Below are positions 8,054 through 16,682 of a DNA stretch of 64,000 nucleotides, piece after piece; the first letter of the stretch is position 1, and each line of letters begins with the position of its first letter. The notes under the pieces are model-generated. The model was not told the origin of the DNA. It saw nothing but the letters and a program-made list of their open reading frames with translations, and searched no databases. The position numbers were made by a program, and so were the translations under genes. The stretch lies in NCBI GenBank assembly GCA_965262015.1, contig OZ253494.1:62001-126000 (forward strand), written 5' to 3'. Source of the DNA: G965262015 sp965262015 (GTDB lineage Bacteria; Spirochaetota; Leptospiria; Turneriellales; CBDBES01).

Positions 8054-8434
8054 ATGGCTCAAAAAACAAAAAAATCAGTTAAAAAAAATGTACCCCATGT
8101 TATTATGCATATCAATGCTACCTTCAATAATACTATTATTACAGCTACTGATGTCGAAGGCAATACTCTTGCTTGGTCATCGGGTGGTAAGGTGAGTTTT
8201 AAGGGTTCACGGAAGTCAACGCCTTATGCAGCACAGCTTGCAGCGAAACAAGTTGTGGAAGCAGTGCAGAATATGGGAGCTTCTCGTGTGGATATACTTG
8301 TTAAAGGGGCAGGTAGCGGTCGAGAAAGTGCTATTAAGGCTATAGCACATACAGGCTTACGGGTGAAGCTGATTCGTGACATGACGCCTTTGCCACATAA
8401 CGGTTGTCGCCCAAGAAAGAAGAGGCGGGTGTAG
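8054..8434 (+). CDS. rpsK: 30S ribosomal protein S11
   Basis: S11 lies on the platform of the 30S subunit. The family blocks ATFNNTIITATDVEGNTLAWSS-like, KGSRKSTPYAAQLAA and VKGAGSGRESAIKAI are all present, with the C-terminal DMTPLPHNGCRPRKKRRV. Length is 126 residues. It starts 5 bases after rpsM in a TTATTATG context, and rpsD starts 2 bases after its stop. Confidence 0.97.
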   Translation: MAQKTKKSVKKNVPHVIMHINATFNNTIITATDVEGNTLAWSSGGKVSFKGSRKSTPYAAQLAAKQVVEAVQNMGASRVDILVKGAGSGRESAIKAIAHTGLRVKLIRDMTPLPHNGCRPRKKRRV

Positions 8435-8436
8435 TC

Positions 8437-9066
8437 ATGGCACGTTATAGAGGTCCTGTTTGTAAATTATGTAGACGTGAAGGTCTTAAACTGTTCTTAA
8501 AAGGGCAGAAATGTCTTACAGAGAAATGTATATTAAATACCAGAACGAATCCTCCAGGTATCATACCAAAACGAAGAGCTAAGCGAGTGGGTTATGGCCT
8601 ACAGTTGCGTGAGAAGCAAAAAGTTAAGCGTATTTATGGAGTATTAGAAAAGCCGTTTGTAAATTATTTTAAAAAGGCTCGAAGAATGAAAGGTATTACT
8701 GGTGAGAATCTTCTCCTTTTGTTGGAAAGTCGCTTAGATAATATTGTGTATCGTATGGGGATTGCAGCTTCTCGTGCACAGGCTAGGAGTATGATTAGTC
8801 ATGGCCATGTCCTGGTAAATGATAGGAAAGTGGATATCCCATCTTATCGAGCAAAAATTAGTGATAAAATATCTCTATCTGAACAACAAGTAAGTTCTAC
8901 AGCTGTTGCAGAGAACATTGAGTTGGCCCGTGGCGTGGGTCTCGTTGCTAATTGGGTCAAGATGGCTGATGATGGAAAATCAGGTGAGGTGGTACAAATG
9001 CCATCACGTTCTAGTATTGATATACCAATTAAAGAGCAGGTTATTGTTGAGCTTTATTCTAAGTAA
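8437..9066 (+). CDS. rpsD: 30S ribosomal protein S4
   Basis: S4 is a primary 16S rRNA-binding and mRNA-helicase protein. The start MARYRGPVCKLCRREGLKLF shows the CxxC pair near the N terminus; two more cysteines follow (CLTEKC), consistent with the zinc-bearing S4 type. The S4 RNA-binding domain is at SRLDNIVYRMGIAASRAQARSMISHGH. ATG 8437 gives 209 residues. A GAGGCGGG stretch upstream is one of the better ribosome binding sites in the cluster, though it lies inside rpsK. Confidence 0.97.
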   Translation: MARYRGPVCKLCRREGLKLFLKGQKCLTEKCILNTRTNPPGIIPKRRAKRVGYGLQLREKQKVKRIYGVLEKPFVNYFKKARRMKGITGENLLLLLESRLDNIVYRMGIAASRAQARSMISHGHVLVNDRKVDIPSYRAKISDKISLSEQQVSSTAVAENIELARGVGLVANWVKMADDGKSGEVVQMPSRSSIDIPIKEQVIVELYSK

Positions 9067-9101
9067 GATATTATATTTGAGGAGATATTTGTAGTATAGT
9101 T

Positions 9102-10115
9102 ATGGAAGAGATGGATAATAGTACCGAAACCGAAGGGGTTGTGGTTGTACCCAAGAATTTATTGAAAGGACTAAAACGTCCTGAGAAGGTTGAGTTTCAT
9201 TGTGCAGATAAGCAAAAATTTTATGCTAGATTTGTAGCAGAACCTTTTGAAAAAGGTTTTGGTGTTACCATAGGTAATGCATTACGACGTGTCTTGATGT
9301 CTTATATTGAGGGTGCAGCAGTGGTAGCCATTAAAATTGATGGTATTGACCATGAATTTAGCTCAATACCTGGTATCATTGAAGATGTATCACGTATTAT
9401 TTTAAATCTAAAACGTATGCGTATTAGGCTTTATGAGAATGCCAATGTGACTGTACAGGTAACTAAGCAAGGCGTTGGTTTATTGATAGCAGGTGATTTT
9501 AATATAGATAGTAACATTGAAGTTGTGAATCCTGATCTAGTATTAGCTCATTTAACTGAAGCGAATGCTTCTCTGGATATTACAATTGAGATAGCTCGTG
9601 GTAGGGGATTTGTTACTGCAGATTTACTCAAAAATTTTACAGATGAAGTTGGAGTTATTCCTATTGATGCCTTCTTTTCTCCCGTGAGAAAGGTAAAGTT
9701 TGAAGCTTCTGAAACTCGAGTTGGCCAGAGAACTGATTATGATAAGCTGACTCTTGATGTTTGGACGGATGGTACCTATGCACCAGAAGATATTGTCGCC
9801 TATGCTGCTAAGATATTAAAAGAGCACTTAACTATATTTATTAATTTTGAAGAAGACTTGTATGAAGAAGAGGAGCTAACAGAAGATAATACAAAGTATA
9901 AAGAGGTACTAGGTGAATTAACTGAAGTTCTGGATATTTCCGTGCGTACAGTGGCAGTATTGAAGAGTATAGATGTCAAAACTGTTGGTGATCTAATTTG
10001 TTGTTATGAAGAGGACTTGAGGAAAAGTAAAAGTTATTCAGATAAAGTTCTTCTGCAATTAAAAAATAAGCTAGCAGAAAAGCAACTTTCCTTTGGTATT
10101 CAAGACATAGACTAA
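9102..10115 (+). CDS. rpoA: DNA-directed RNA polymerase subunit alpha
   Basis: Alpha subunit, which nucleates RNA polymerase assembly. The N-terminal domain has ARFVAEPFEKGFGVTIGNALRRVLMS and IEGAAVVAIKIDGIDHEFS, the dimer interface typical of alpha. The C-terminal domain, which binds UP elements and activators, follows from about residue 268 (VLDISVRTVAVLKSIDVKTVGDLI). Length is 337 residues. GAGGAG lies about 17 bases before the ATG, an unusually long spacing. rplQ follows after 27 bases. Confidence 0.98.
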   Translation: MEEMDNSTETEGVVVVPKNLLKGLKRPEKVEFHCADKQKFYARFVAEPFEKGFGVTIGNALRRVLMSYIEGAAVVAIKIDGIDHEFSSIPGIIEDVSRIILNLKRMRIRLYENANVTVQVTKQGVGLLIAGDFNIDSNIEVVNPDLVLAHLTEANASLDITIEIARGRGFVTADLLKNFTDEVGVIPIDAFFSPVRKVKFEASETRVGQRTDYDKLTLDVWTDGTYAPEDIVAYAAKILKEHLTIFINFEEDLYEEEELTEDNTKYKEVLGELTEVLDISVRTVAVLKSIDVKTVGDLICCYEEDLRKSKSYSDKVLLQLKNKLAEKQLSFGIQDID

Positions 10116-10142
10116 TTCTTTGAGTTGTGAGCGAGACTATCT

Positions 10143-10592
10143 ATGCGTAAAAGTAATAAAGTTAAACAGTTACATCGAGTTAAAGAGCATAGGAATGCGA
10201 TGTTAAAAAATTTATTGAGAAGTTTATTTTATCATGAGAGAGTAATAAGTACCATTCCACGAATTAAAGTTCTTAAACAATTAGCTGAGAAAATTATTAC
10301 TAAGGCTAGATATAATTTACAGGATGATATTGAAGCAAGTAAAAAGGTACATAATATACGTCTTGTTACTCGTTATATTTCTGATAAAGCGTTATTGAAT
10401 AAGATATTTAATGAGATTGCCTTATGTTTTAAAGATAGACCAGGTGGGTACACTAGAGCTATTAAAATTGGTAACAGAACCAATGATAAAGCCCCCATGG
10501 CTTTGCTTGAATTTGTAGATAGGCTTGATGCACCTAAAACTAATGTTGTCGCTAAAAGAAAGCCTGTTGAAGTTACCGCTTCTGGTAAATAA
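10143..10592 (+). CDS. rplQ: 50S ribosomal protein L17
   Basis: L17 closes the ribosomal protein cluster. Features of the family are RVKEHRNAMLKNLLRSLFYHERVISTIPRIK with its basic residues, and the later GGYTRAIKIGNRTNDKAPMALLEFVD block. At 149 residues it is somewhat longer than the 116-127 of short forms, through an extended C-terminal tail of about 20 residues. tRNA-Leu lies 26 bases downstream on the same strand. Confidence 0.96.
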   Translation: MRKSNKVKQLHRVKEHRNAMLKNLLRSLFYHERVISTIPRIKVLKQLAEKIITKARYNLQDDIEASKKVHNIRLVTRYISDKALLNKIFNEIALCFKDRPGGYTRAIKIGNRTNDKAPMALLEFVDRLDAPKTNVVAKRKPVEVTASGK

Positions 10593-10618
10593 TATTGTTT
10601 GTTGCACATAATAATTTA

Positions 10619-10704
10619 GCCCGGGTGGTGGAATTGGTAGACACGCAAGTTTGAGGGACTTGTGAAGATAATTCTTCGTGAGGGTTCGACTCCCTTTTCG
10701 GGCA
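10619..10704 (+). tRNA. tRNA-Leu, anticodon GAG
   Basis: A complete class II tRNA cloverleaf can be folded. The acceptor arm pairs GCCCGGG with TTCGGGC (two G-T pairs). The anticodon stem CAAGT/ACTTG holds the loop TTGAGGG, giving anticodon GAG, which reads leucine codons CUC and CUU. A long variable arm (GAAG/CTTC) is typical of leucine tRNAs. The T arm is GAGGG-TTCGACT-CCCTT. The discriminator base is A and no CCA is encoded, so the 3' end must be added by the cca product found in this window at 39.8-41.2 kb. Confidence 0.95.
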
Positions 10705-10717
10705 AAAAAACCACTAT

Positions 10718-11614
10718 CTAGAATATGATGGTATGCCCTTCTCTAACAGCAATTGTTTCTACGTTAATCTTTTTAGCATGCCGTTCTAATTCAATTAGGT
10801 CATTATCGCCACGATAAGGATCATGATGAATCATATGTAGCTCTTTTATTCTAGCTTCTTTTGCAATACGGGTACCTATTGCATAAGTTGAGTGTCCCCA
10901 ACCCCGTTTACCGTTGCTATATTCTTCAGGAGTATATTGGCAATCATATGCCAATACGTCAATATCTTGAGTAAAATCGATAAGTCGTTCAATGACTTTA
11001 TCATTATGCTCTATATCCGTACAAAAACAGAATATACCTTTTTTTTTGCCAAACGTAAACTTAAACCCAACTGTCTCATTTGGATGGGGTAATCGAATAG
11101 TATCTATGATAATATCATCAATGTAGTATCTACTAATATCATTAAGATGAAAAAATTGTTTCTTTGCAGGCATGGAACTAATCCCAATAGGGAAATACAT
11201 GTAGTTCTGTTGCATTTGTAAAGCTTGTTCAATAGAACAATTATTACTATTTTGATTAGTTATCGCATTGAATTTCTGATCACCATGATCAGGTATAGTA
11301 TTCATAGGTTTATTCATACCATAAATATCTATAGTCGTGTTAGAAGAATATGCAGATTCAAAAAAAGGAAAACCTTGAATATGATCCCAATGTGTATGTG
11401 TAAAAAGCATATTATAATGCATGACTTCATCTGGACCGTACAATTGCTTAATTTCATTAGATAGAGATCTGATGCCAGTGCCTGCATCAATAATAATTTT
11501 CGTATTATTATGTTCGATAAAGACACATGTTGTATGGCCACCAAATTTTATAAAGGCAGATCCAATAGCAGGGGTTGAGCCCCTGACTCCATAGTATTTA
11601 ACTCTTGTAGCCAT
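10718..11614 (-). CDS. MBL-fold metal-dependent hydrolase
   Basis: Metallo-beta-lactamase-fold protein of 298 residues. The N terminus reads VKYYGVRGSTPAIG, followed by IIIDAGTGIRSL and the two-metal motif THTHWDHIQG (HxHxDH). Further ligands are likely in FCTDIEH and in the C-terminal MIHHDPYRGDN. The RGSxP start with GTG and HxHxDH pattern matches a bacterial phosphodiesterase-like subgroup often annotated only as MBL-fold hydrolase; the substrate cannot be told. It is convergent with tRNA-Leu and separated from it by 13 bases. Upstream lies a gene-free region with a transposase remnant. Confidence 0.85.
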   Translation of the reverse strand: MATRVKYYGVRGSTPAIGSAFIKFGGHTTCVFIEHNNTKIIIDAGTGIRSLSNEIKQLYGPDEVMHYNMLFTHTHWDHIQGFPFFESAYSSNTTIDIYGMNKPMNTIPDHGDQKFNAITNQNSNNCSIEQALQMQQNYMYFPIGISSMPAKKQFFHLNDISRYYIDDIIIDTIRLPHPNETVGFKFTFGKKKGIFCFCTDIEHNDKVIERLIDFTQDIDVLAYDCQYTPEEYSNGKRGWGHSTYAIGTRIAKEARIKELHMIHHDPYRGDNDLIELERHAKKINVETIAVREGHTIIF

Positions 11615-11694
11615 TAAGATGATCCCACTGTACTAAATAACAAAGAGTTATGCAATCACTTTTCTTTCTTAACTGGTAGATTTTATTTGAATAG

Positions 11695-12166
11695 TCAGCA
11701 CCAGTTATGGACAGAATAGACATGGTTAGCAGTTTCCCCTTTTTTTATTTTTAGAAGGCATATATTGGTACCTTTTTCAGCGATATAACCTTCCCCCTCC
11801 TTGTATGAAAAGATTACCATTATAGAAAGTTTCATGTAAAATCTACTTAGTTTTAACCTGCCCCTGGGATATTTATATTTGAGATACATTGATATCGTTT
11901 TAGGTGCTATTTTTATCAATTTATTAATAATATGTAATATATCATTTTAAAGTACTCTGTTTATTACTTGAGTTAAGAATTGTGTATTATAGATTTCATT
12001 TTACTGTTATACCGTATGATAGACTTAGATATATTAATTTCTTGTGTTATTATGTTGATATGTCATATTCTCTGATAAATATTGATTAATCAATATCCGT
12101 TATTCGTCATGAATTTTGTTAGTCATTCTCCTTACTTTTAATATTTTTAAGAAAAACGGCTTATGA
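11695..12166 (-). mobile_element. IS30-type transposase remnant, copy A (gene-free region 11615-12275)
   Basis: Read on the minus strand, this stretch is homologous to copies B and C elsewhere in the window. It starts with AAGGAG and a degraded version of the first residues (KIHDE, stop, RILINQYLSENM) near 12124 down to 12060; the original ATG is lost. It continues through frameshifts to GRLKLSRFYMKL and FSYKEGEGYIAEKGTN, which fit the IS30 segment between the helix-turn-helix and the catalytic domain. It ends with KKGETANHVYSVHN near 11700. No DDE catalytic domain follows. The rest of the 660-base gap, including 12167-12275 before the ABC gene, shows no gene. Confidence 0.68.
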
Positions 12167-12275
12167 ACATCTTAAACTATCGAACTCTATACTTTCCATA
12201 ATATAAATTATTCTTACTTGAAAATATTCTTGACGCATGAACTGTATTTAGGCGTGGGTGTCTAAAATAATTCTG

Positions 12276-13199
12276 ATGTTAAAAGTTAATAATTTAGTTA
12301 AATTATTTGGCACTCTTAGAGCAGTGGATGGAGTCAGTTTTTCTATTGAGAAGGGTGACATTGTTGGTCTTCTTGGGCCTAATGGGGCTGGAAAAACTAC
12401 CACTATGCGTATGCTTACTGGATATTATCAGCCTACGGACGGTATCATAGAGATAGACGGGGTTAATATACAAAAAAATCTCCGTGAAATCAAATCACGC
12501 ATAGGTTATTTACCTGAGAACAACTGCACCTATGTAGATATGCTTGTTTGTGACTTCCTGCATTTTGTGTCGCAAGCTCGTCAATTAGATGCTTCTGTGG
12601 TTCAACGAAGTATTGAGTATACAGTAGAAGTAACAGGTTTACAGAAATATTATTATAGACCTATCTCACAGTTATCCAAGGGTTACAAACAACGTGTTGG
12701 TCTTGCTGGCACCTTGATACATGATCCAGATATTCTAATTCTAGATGAACCCACTTCTGGGTTGGATCCAAATCAAATTAAAGAGATACAAAACCTAATT
12801 ATAAGCCTTGCTACAAACAAAACTATTGTGCTTAGCACTCACATATTATCTGAAATTGAGGCAACCTGCAAACAAGCTATTATAATACACGATGGTAAAA
12901 TAGTACTAGATAAATCTCTAAATGCTCTGTCTAATTTAAAAGAGGGTGTTCAGATATATAATGTTACTATTAAAGGGCAAGCTCATGGAATTTATGATAC
13001 CTTTGTTAAAGCACTTGATGTTAGCAACGAGGATGTAGAGAATCTTCCTGATAGTAAACACACTTCCCTAAAGTTGACGCTAACACAACAAACAGCAGAA
13101 GATGTTTTTCAGATTGCTGTGAAGAACAATTATGTATTATTAGAGTTGGTAGGTGTAAAACACTCTTTGGAAGATACATTTGGACAATTAACTAAATAA
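12276..13199 (+). CDS. ABC transporter ATP-binding protein, GldA-like
   Basis: ATPase of an ABC-2 type exporter. Walker A is GPNGAGKTTT at about residues 37-46, the signature is QLSKGYKQRVGLA, Walker B is DILILDEPTSGLDP, and the switch histidine is in LSTHILSE. The C-terminal 80 residues form the extra domain typical of drug/polysaccharide exporters of the Gld/Nos class. ATG 12276 is preferred because the family starts with such a short segment; a GTG at 12258 would add six residues. It opens an operon of five genes (to 17415). No clear promoter was found upstream. Confidence 0.92.
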   Translation: MLKVNNLVKLFGTLRAVDGVSFSIEKGDIVGLLGPNGAGKTTTMRMLTGYYQPTDGIIEIDGVNIQKNLREIKSRIGYLPENNCTYVDMLVCDFLHFVSQARQLDASVVQRSIEYTVEVTGLQKYYYRPISQLSKGYKQRVGLAGTLIHDPDILILDEPTSGLDPNQIKEIQNLIISLATNKTIVLSTHILSEIEATCKQAIIIHDGKIVLDKSLNALSNLKEGVQIYNVTIKGQAHGIYDTFVKALDVSNEDVENLPDSKHTSLKLTLTQQTAEDVFQIAVKNNYVLLELVGVKHSLEDTFGQLTK

Positions 13200-13214
13200 T
13201 AGGTGAGTGCAATA

Positions 13215-13961
13215 ATGAGTGATAAACAAAAGAATAGTATGGTTTCCTGCTCTAATATTATGGTTGTATTCCGGCGTGAATTAATGAATTATTTTAATAC
13301 GCCTATTGGCCATGTATCGCTTATTATTTTTTCTCTTGTGCTTAACTTTATGGTCTTCTATCTGGGGCGCTTCTGGGATATGCAAAAAGCTACATTGGAT
13401 AGCTTGTTCTCCTTTATGCGCATTACTTTTATATTTTTTATTCCAGCTGTTACAATGCGTATATGGGCAGAGGAAAGGCGATCAGGTACTATTGAGCTAC
13501 TATTTACCTTGCCTTTCAGTACTATAGAGATTATTATTGGTAAATATTTGTCAGCAGTCACTTTTTTACTTATAGGTCTATCTACAACCCTCATATTCCC
13601 CATTACTCTTAGTATCTTGTCTAGTCCAGACTGGTCTTTAATTATTGGAGGTTATTTAGGGGCATTGTTATTAGGTGCATCTTATATTGCACTAGGGCTT
13701 TATATCTCATGGCTTACTCAAGACCAGATCATTGCATTTTTAGTGTCACTAGTCGCTTGCTTTATACTCTTTATCATGGGTTACCAACCTTTTCTACAAT
13801 TGATGGGAGTATTATCTCCTTTGTTTGCTTTTTTATCAGCCAGTTGGCATTTTGATTCCTTAGCTCGTGGCCTATTTGATACTCGTGATGTTATTTATTT
13901 TATCTCTTTTTCAACATTTTTATTGTACCTAAATTATAGAGATATAGAAAATAGGAGATAG
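13215..13961 (+). CDS. ABC-2 type transporter permease, GldF-like
   Basis: Integral membrane partner of the preceding ATPase. Starting at ATG 13215, which has AGGTGAG 8 bases upstream, it has 248 residues and about six membrane segments. The early motif FRRELMNYFNTPIGHVSL and the FIPAVTMRIWAEERRSGTIELLFTLPFS segment are typical of ABC-2 permeases of the GldF/ABC-type NosY group (cytoplasmic coupling helix before membrane segment 3). It lies 15 bases after the ATPase gene and 10 bases before the GldG-like gene, which strongly suggests one complex. Confidence 0.9.
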   Translation: MSDKQKNSMVSCSNIMVVFRRELMNYFNTPIGHVSLIIFSLVLNFMVFYLGRFWDMQKATLDSLFSFMRITFIFFIPAVTMRIWAEERRSGTIELLFTLPFSTIEIIIGKYLSAVTFLLIGLSTTLIFPITLSILSSPDWSLIIGGYLGALLLGASYIALGLYISWLTQDQIIAFLVSLVACFILFIMGYQPFLQLMGVLSPLFAFLSASWHFDSLARGLFDTRDVIYFISFSTFLLYLNYRDIENRR

Positions 13962-13971
13962 TTATTAAATT

Positions 13972-15702
13972 ATGAAAAATATGTTAGCTATGTATGTCTC
14001 TTGCCAGAAGGTTAGATTATTTTTAGTGGTGAGTTTATTCCTCCTGCTTAATTGGGTAAGTTTTGGTTTATATTTGAGATATGATTTGTCGCAAACAGGT
14101 CGCTTGCGGTTAACCTCTTCAACTAAAAAACTTTTAAAGGAATTGCCCGGAACAGTTACTTTAGAGGCCTTTATTTCTGAAGAAGTGCCTGATATTTATC
14201 TGCAGCCTGTTCAACAGCTCAAAGACTTTTTGAAGGAGTATGCTTCAGCATCCAAGGGAAAATTAAAGTTAATTTTTCTTGATCCAGATACAGATCCTGA
14301 TGCATTAGAACGAGCTAATCAGCTATCTGTCCAACGTTCTCAAATAGGGGTACAGGGAAAGGGAGATTTCCAAATTAAGACTATTTATCTTGCCTTGGTT
14401 ATTTCGCATGGAAACACAGGTGAGACAATTGAGAATTTACTTAACGTACGCATACTTGAGTACGATCTTACTAGTCGTATTCATAAAATGGTATATCCCA
14501 GAGATAGAAGTATTGCTCTACTTGCGGGGCATGGGCAGTTTACTTACTATAACTTGCCTCCTAACATACCTGGGCTTCCACGTCCTCCATATAATCCTGC
14601 TCGTTCTTTAAAGTTCTTAAATAGTGTCGTTTCACCGGCTTACGGGAGTATTAAACTTGTAGATACGTCTCAAGAAGATATCCCATCCGATGTTACTACC
14701 CTCTTAGTAGTTGGTCCTAATAAGTTATCGGATTTAGATCAATTTAAAATTGATCAGTTCATTATGCAAGGTGGAAATGTACTTTTTGCTGTTTCTGGAT
14801 TAAATATTGAATTACAACGAGGCTCTACCAGCAATACAGACTCTAGTGTCATAGATTTTATTAAACATTATGGTTTTGAAATTGAGTATAATATGATTTT
14901 GGAACCCAAGAGTTATTTACCCATTCGTAAACCAGCTCCAGGTAATCCTTTTTTGGTCCAAAGGTTATCTTACCCTGTTTGGTTGGTTATACCAAATGAA
15001 GGCCTTGGGCAAGATAATATTATAACTGAGGACATACCAGGCTTGTTGTTTCCATGGAGTAGCAGTATTAAGTTAAATCAAGGACGGGTTTTACCTAATC
15101 TTGAAGATAATAAAAAAAGTATTATTCAAGTGCTAGCTCATACTAGCACAGAGGCACGTGCTTCTGATAAAAGCATTATGATTGATCCCAGATTTTTACA
15201 GGTCAAGTTAGATGAGTATAAAAAGAAGGAAGGTACCAAACAAGATTTAGTGAATGAGTATGGGGCGAAGAAGCGTAACATAGCGTCTCATGTGTACGGT
15301 GCGTTCTTTTCTTTCTTCCAAGATAAAAAATTACCCCAAAAGGCTAGTAGTGCTAATTATATGAAATCTAGTCAAAATAATGCTCACCTTATGGTACTCG
15401 GAACTCCATATTTTTTAACAGATACTTTCTTACAGCAAGCAGGACAGGGTAATATGGGTAATTTACCATTCTTAATTTCTTCAATTGATGTTATGAATGG
15501 TCTAGACGAGTTAGTTGCCTCTCGACGTAAAAATGTTTCAGATCCTGTTTTGCCAGATTTACAACCATGGGAACAGAAGATATGGACTATTCTTAATTTT
15601 TTAATTCCTTTGATGGCAATCTTCTCTTATGCACTTATGCGTTTTATACGACGTAAGAGATTAGAATCTAAGGTGTATAACTACGCTTACCAGGAGGCAT
15701 AA
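13972..15702 (+). CDS. GldG-like ABC transporter auxiliary protein
   Basis: A 576-residue protein with an N-terminal membrane segment (about 15-33), a large extracytoplasmic part and a C-terminal membrane segment (about 540-560) followed by a basic tail. The start pattern RLRLTSSTKKLLKELPGTVTLEAFISEE and the AALLAGHGQ-like IALLAGHGQFTYYN belong to the Gld auxiliary family (GldG/DUF4350 type). In Bacteroidetes such proteins join GldA and GldF in gliding motility, but relatives in other phyla have no proven role. The stop overlaps the next start (TAATG). Confidence 0.82.
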   Translation: MKNMLAMYVSCQKVRLFLVVSLFLLLNWVSFGLYLRYDLSQTGRLRLTSSTKKLLKELPGTVTLEAFISEEVPDIYLQPVQQLKDFLKEYASASKGKLKLIFLDPDTDPDALERANQLSVQRSQIGVQGKGDFQIKTIYLALVISHGNTGETIENLLNVRILEYDLTSRIHKMVYPRDRSIALLAGHGQFTYYNLPPNIPGLPRPPYNPARSLKFLNSVVSPAYGSIKLVDTSQEDIPSDVTTLLVVGPNKLSDLDQFKIDQFIMQGGNVLFAVSGLNIELQRGSTSNTDSSVIDFIKHYGFEIEYNMILEPKSYLPIRKPAPGNPFLVQRLSYPVWLVIPNEGLGQDNIITEDIPGLLFPWSSSIKLNQGRVLPNLEDNKKSIIQVLAHTSTEARASDKSIMIDPRFLQVKLDEYKKKEGTKQDLVNEYGAKKRNIASHVYGAFFSFFQDKKLPQKASSANYMKSSQNNAHLMVLGTPYFLTDTFLQQAGQGNMGNLPFLISSIDVMNGLDELVASRRKNVSDPVLPDLQPWEQKIWTILNFLIPLMAIFSYALMRFIRRKRLESKVYNYAYQEA

Positions 15703-16682
15703 TGAAGATAATTGTTTGTTGGGTCCGGGAAAATATTAATTATACTCTGTCTATATTATGTATTATCCTTTTTACTTTGGGATTTTTTGTGAATGATCCC
15801 TTTGGTATTTTTGAAGAAAGCTATCAAAATGCAAAAAAGATATTACGTCATATTAATCTAAAGAGTGTTGATCGTGTTATTGTTCAAGAGGATGGTAAAA
15901 AACGATTATTATTTCGCTACGTTAAAGATCAATGGGAAGTTAGTGATTCAGTAACTAAACAAGAAAAGAATACTAAGTATTATCGTGCTGACACTAGAAA
16001 GATAAAACAACTTTTAGATGAACTTTTTGAAGCGAGAGAGTATCGTAATGTGTCGTCTCGTAAAGCAGACCAGGAAAAATTTGAAATAGGTAAAAATGCT
16101 TTGAATATTCTTTTGCAGTCTGGTGACAAGACTATGGTTAGTATTTTTGTAGGCAAGCCAGGTGATACTAGATCTACTACATTAATGCGTTTGGCAGAAA
16201 AAGCAGATATTTATTCTGTTAAAGGTAATTTAAAAGTGGGATGGAGCAAAAGTATCTCTGAGTACAGAGATAAAAAACTTTTTTATCTCTCAGCTTCTAA
16301 TATTAATTCTATGAAAGTTCAGGGTAAGTATAATTATACTATACTCAAGTCGGATGGAATGTGGAAATTTGATAAGTCAGGTACTCGTCATGGTATCCCT
16401 GTTGCTAGTAAAGTATCTGTTCTGTTAAAAGGATTGTCTGTCTTAGAAGGTAAAGTTTTTCAAAGTAAACAACCTAAACTGCCATTGTTTGTTAAGATTA
16501 TATTGAATGTTCCGTCGGGTGATCAACTTTCTCTTGAGATTTATGGTCCTGATAAATATGATAGTTTTATAGCCCAAAGTACCCAACTACCCGAGTGGGT
16601 GACAATAGCTAAATGGCAAATAGATTCTTTGTCATTGGAACCTACATCACTGGTTGAAAGAAAAAGTGATGTCCCAAAGTAA
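15702..16682 (+). CDS. DUF4340-type membrane-anchored protein
   Basis: A 326-residue protein with a single N-terminal membrane segment (about 14-31) and a long extracytoplasmic domain. It contains WEVSD, then RKIKQLLDELFEAREYRNVSS and FEIGKNALNILLQSGDKTMVSIFVGK, the pattern of DUF4340 proteins, which commonly follow GldG-like genes. It probably acts with the ABC exporter. It overlaps the upstream gene by one base and the downstream gene by 14 bases, so the genes are very likely cotranscribed. The transported substrate is unknown. Confidence 0.75.
   Translation: MKIIVCWVRENINYTLSILCIILFTLGFFVNDPFGIFEESYQNAKKILRHINLKSVDRVIVQEDGKKRLLFRYVKDQWEVSDSVTKQEKNTKYYRADTRKIKQLLDELFEAREYRNVSSRKADQEKFEIGKNALNILLQSGDKTMVSIFVGKPGDTRSTTLMRLAEKADIYSVKGNLKVGWSKSISEYRDKKLFYLSASNINSMKVQGKYNYTILKSDGMWKFDKSGTRHGIPVASKVSVLLKGLSVLEGKVFQSKQPKLPLFVKIILNVPSGDQLSLEIYGPDKYDSFIAQSTQLPEWVTIAKWQIDSLSLEPTSLVERKSDVPK

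Noticed and set aside
10416..10609. Minus-strand open frames across rplQ
   Set aside because: Shadow frames of a highly conserved ribosomal protein gene.
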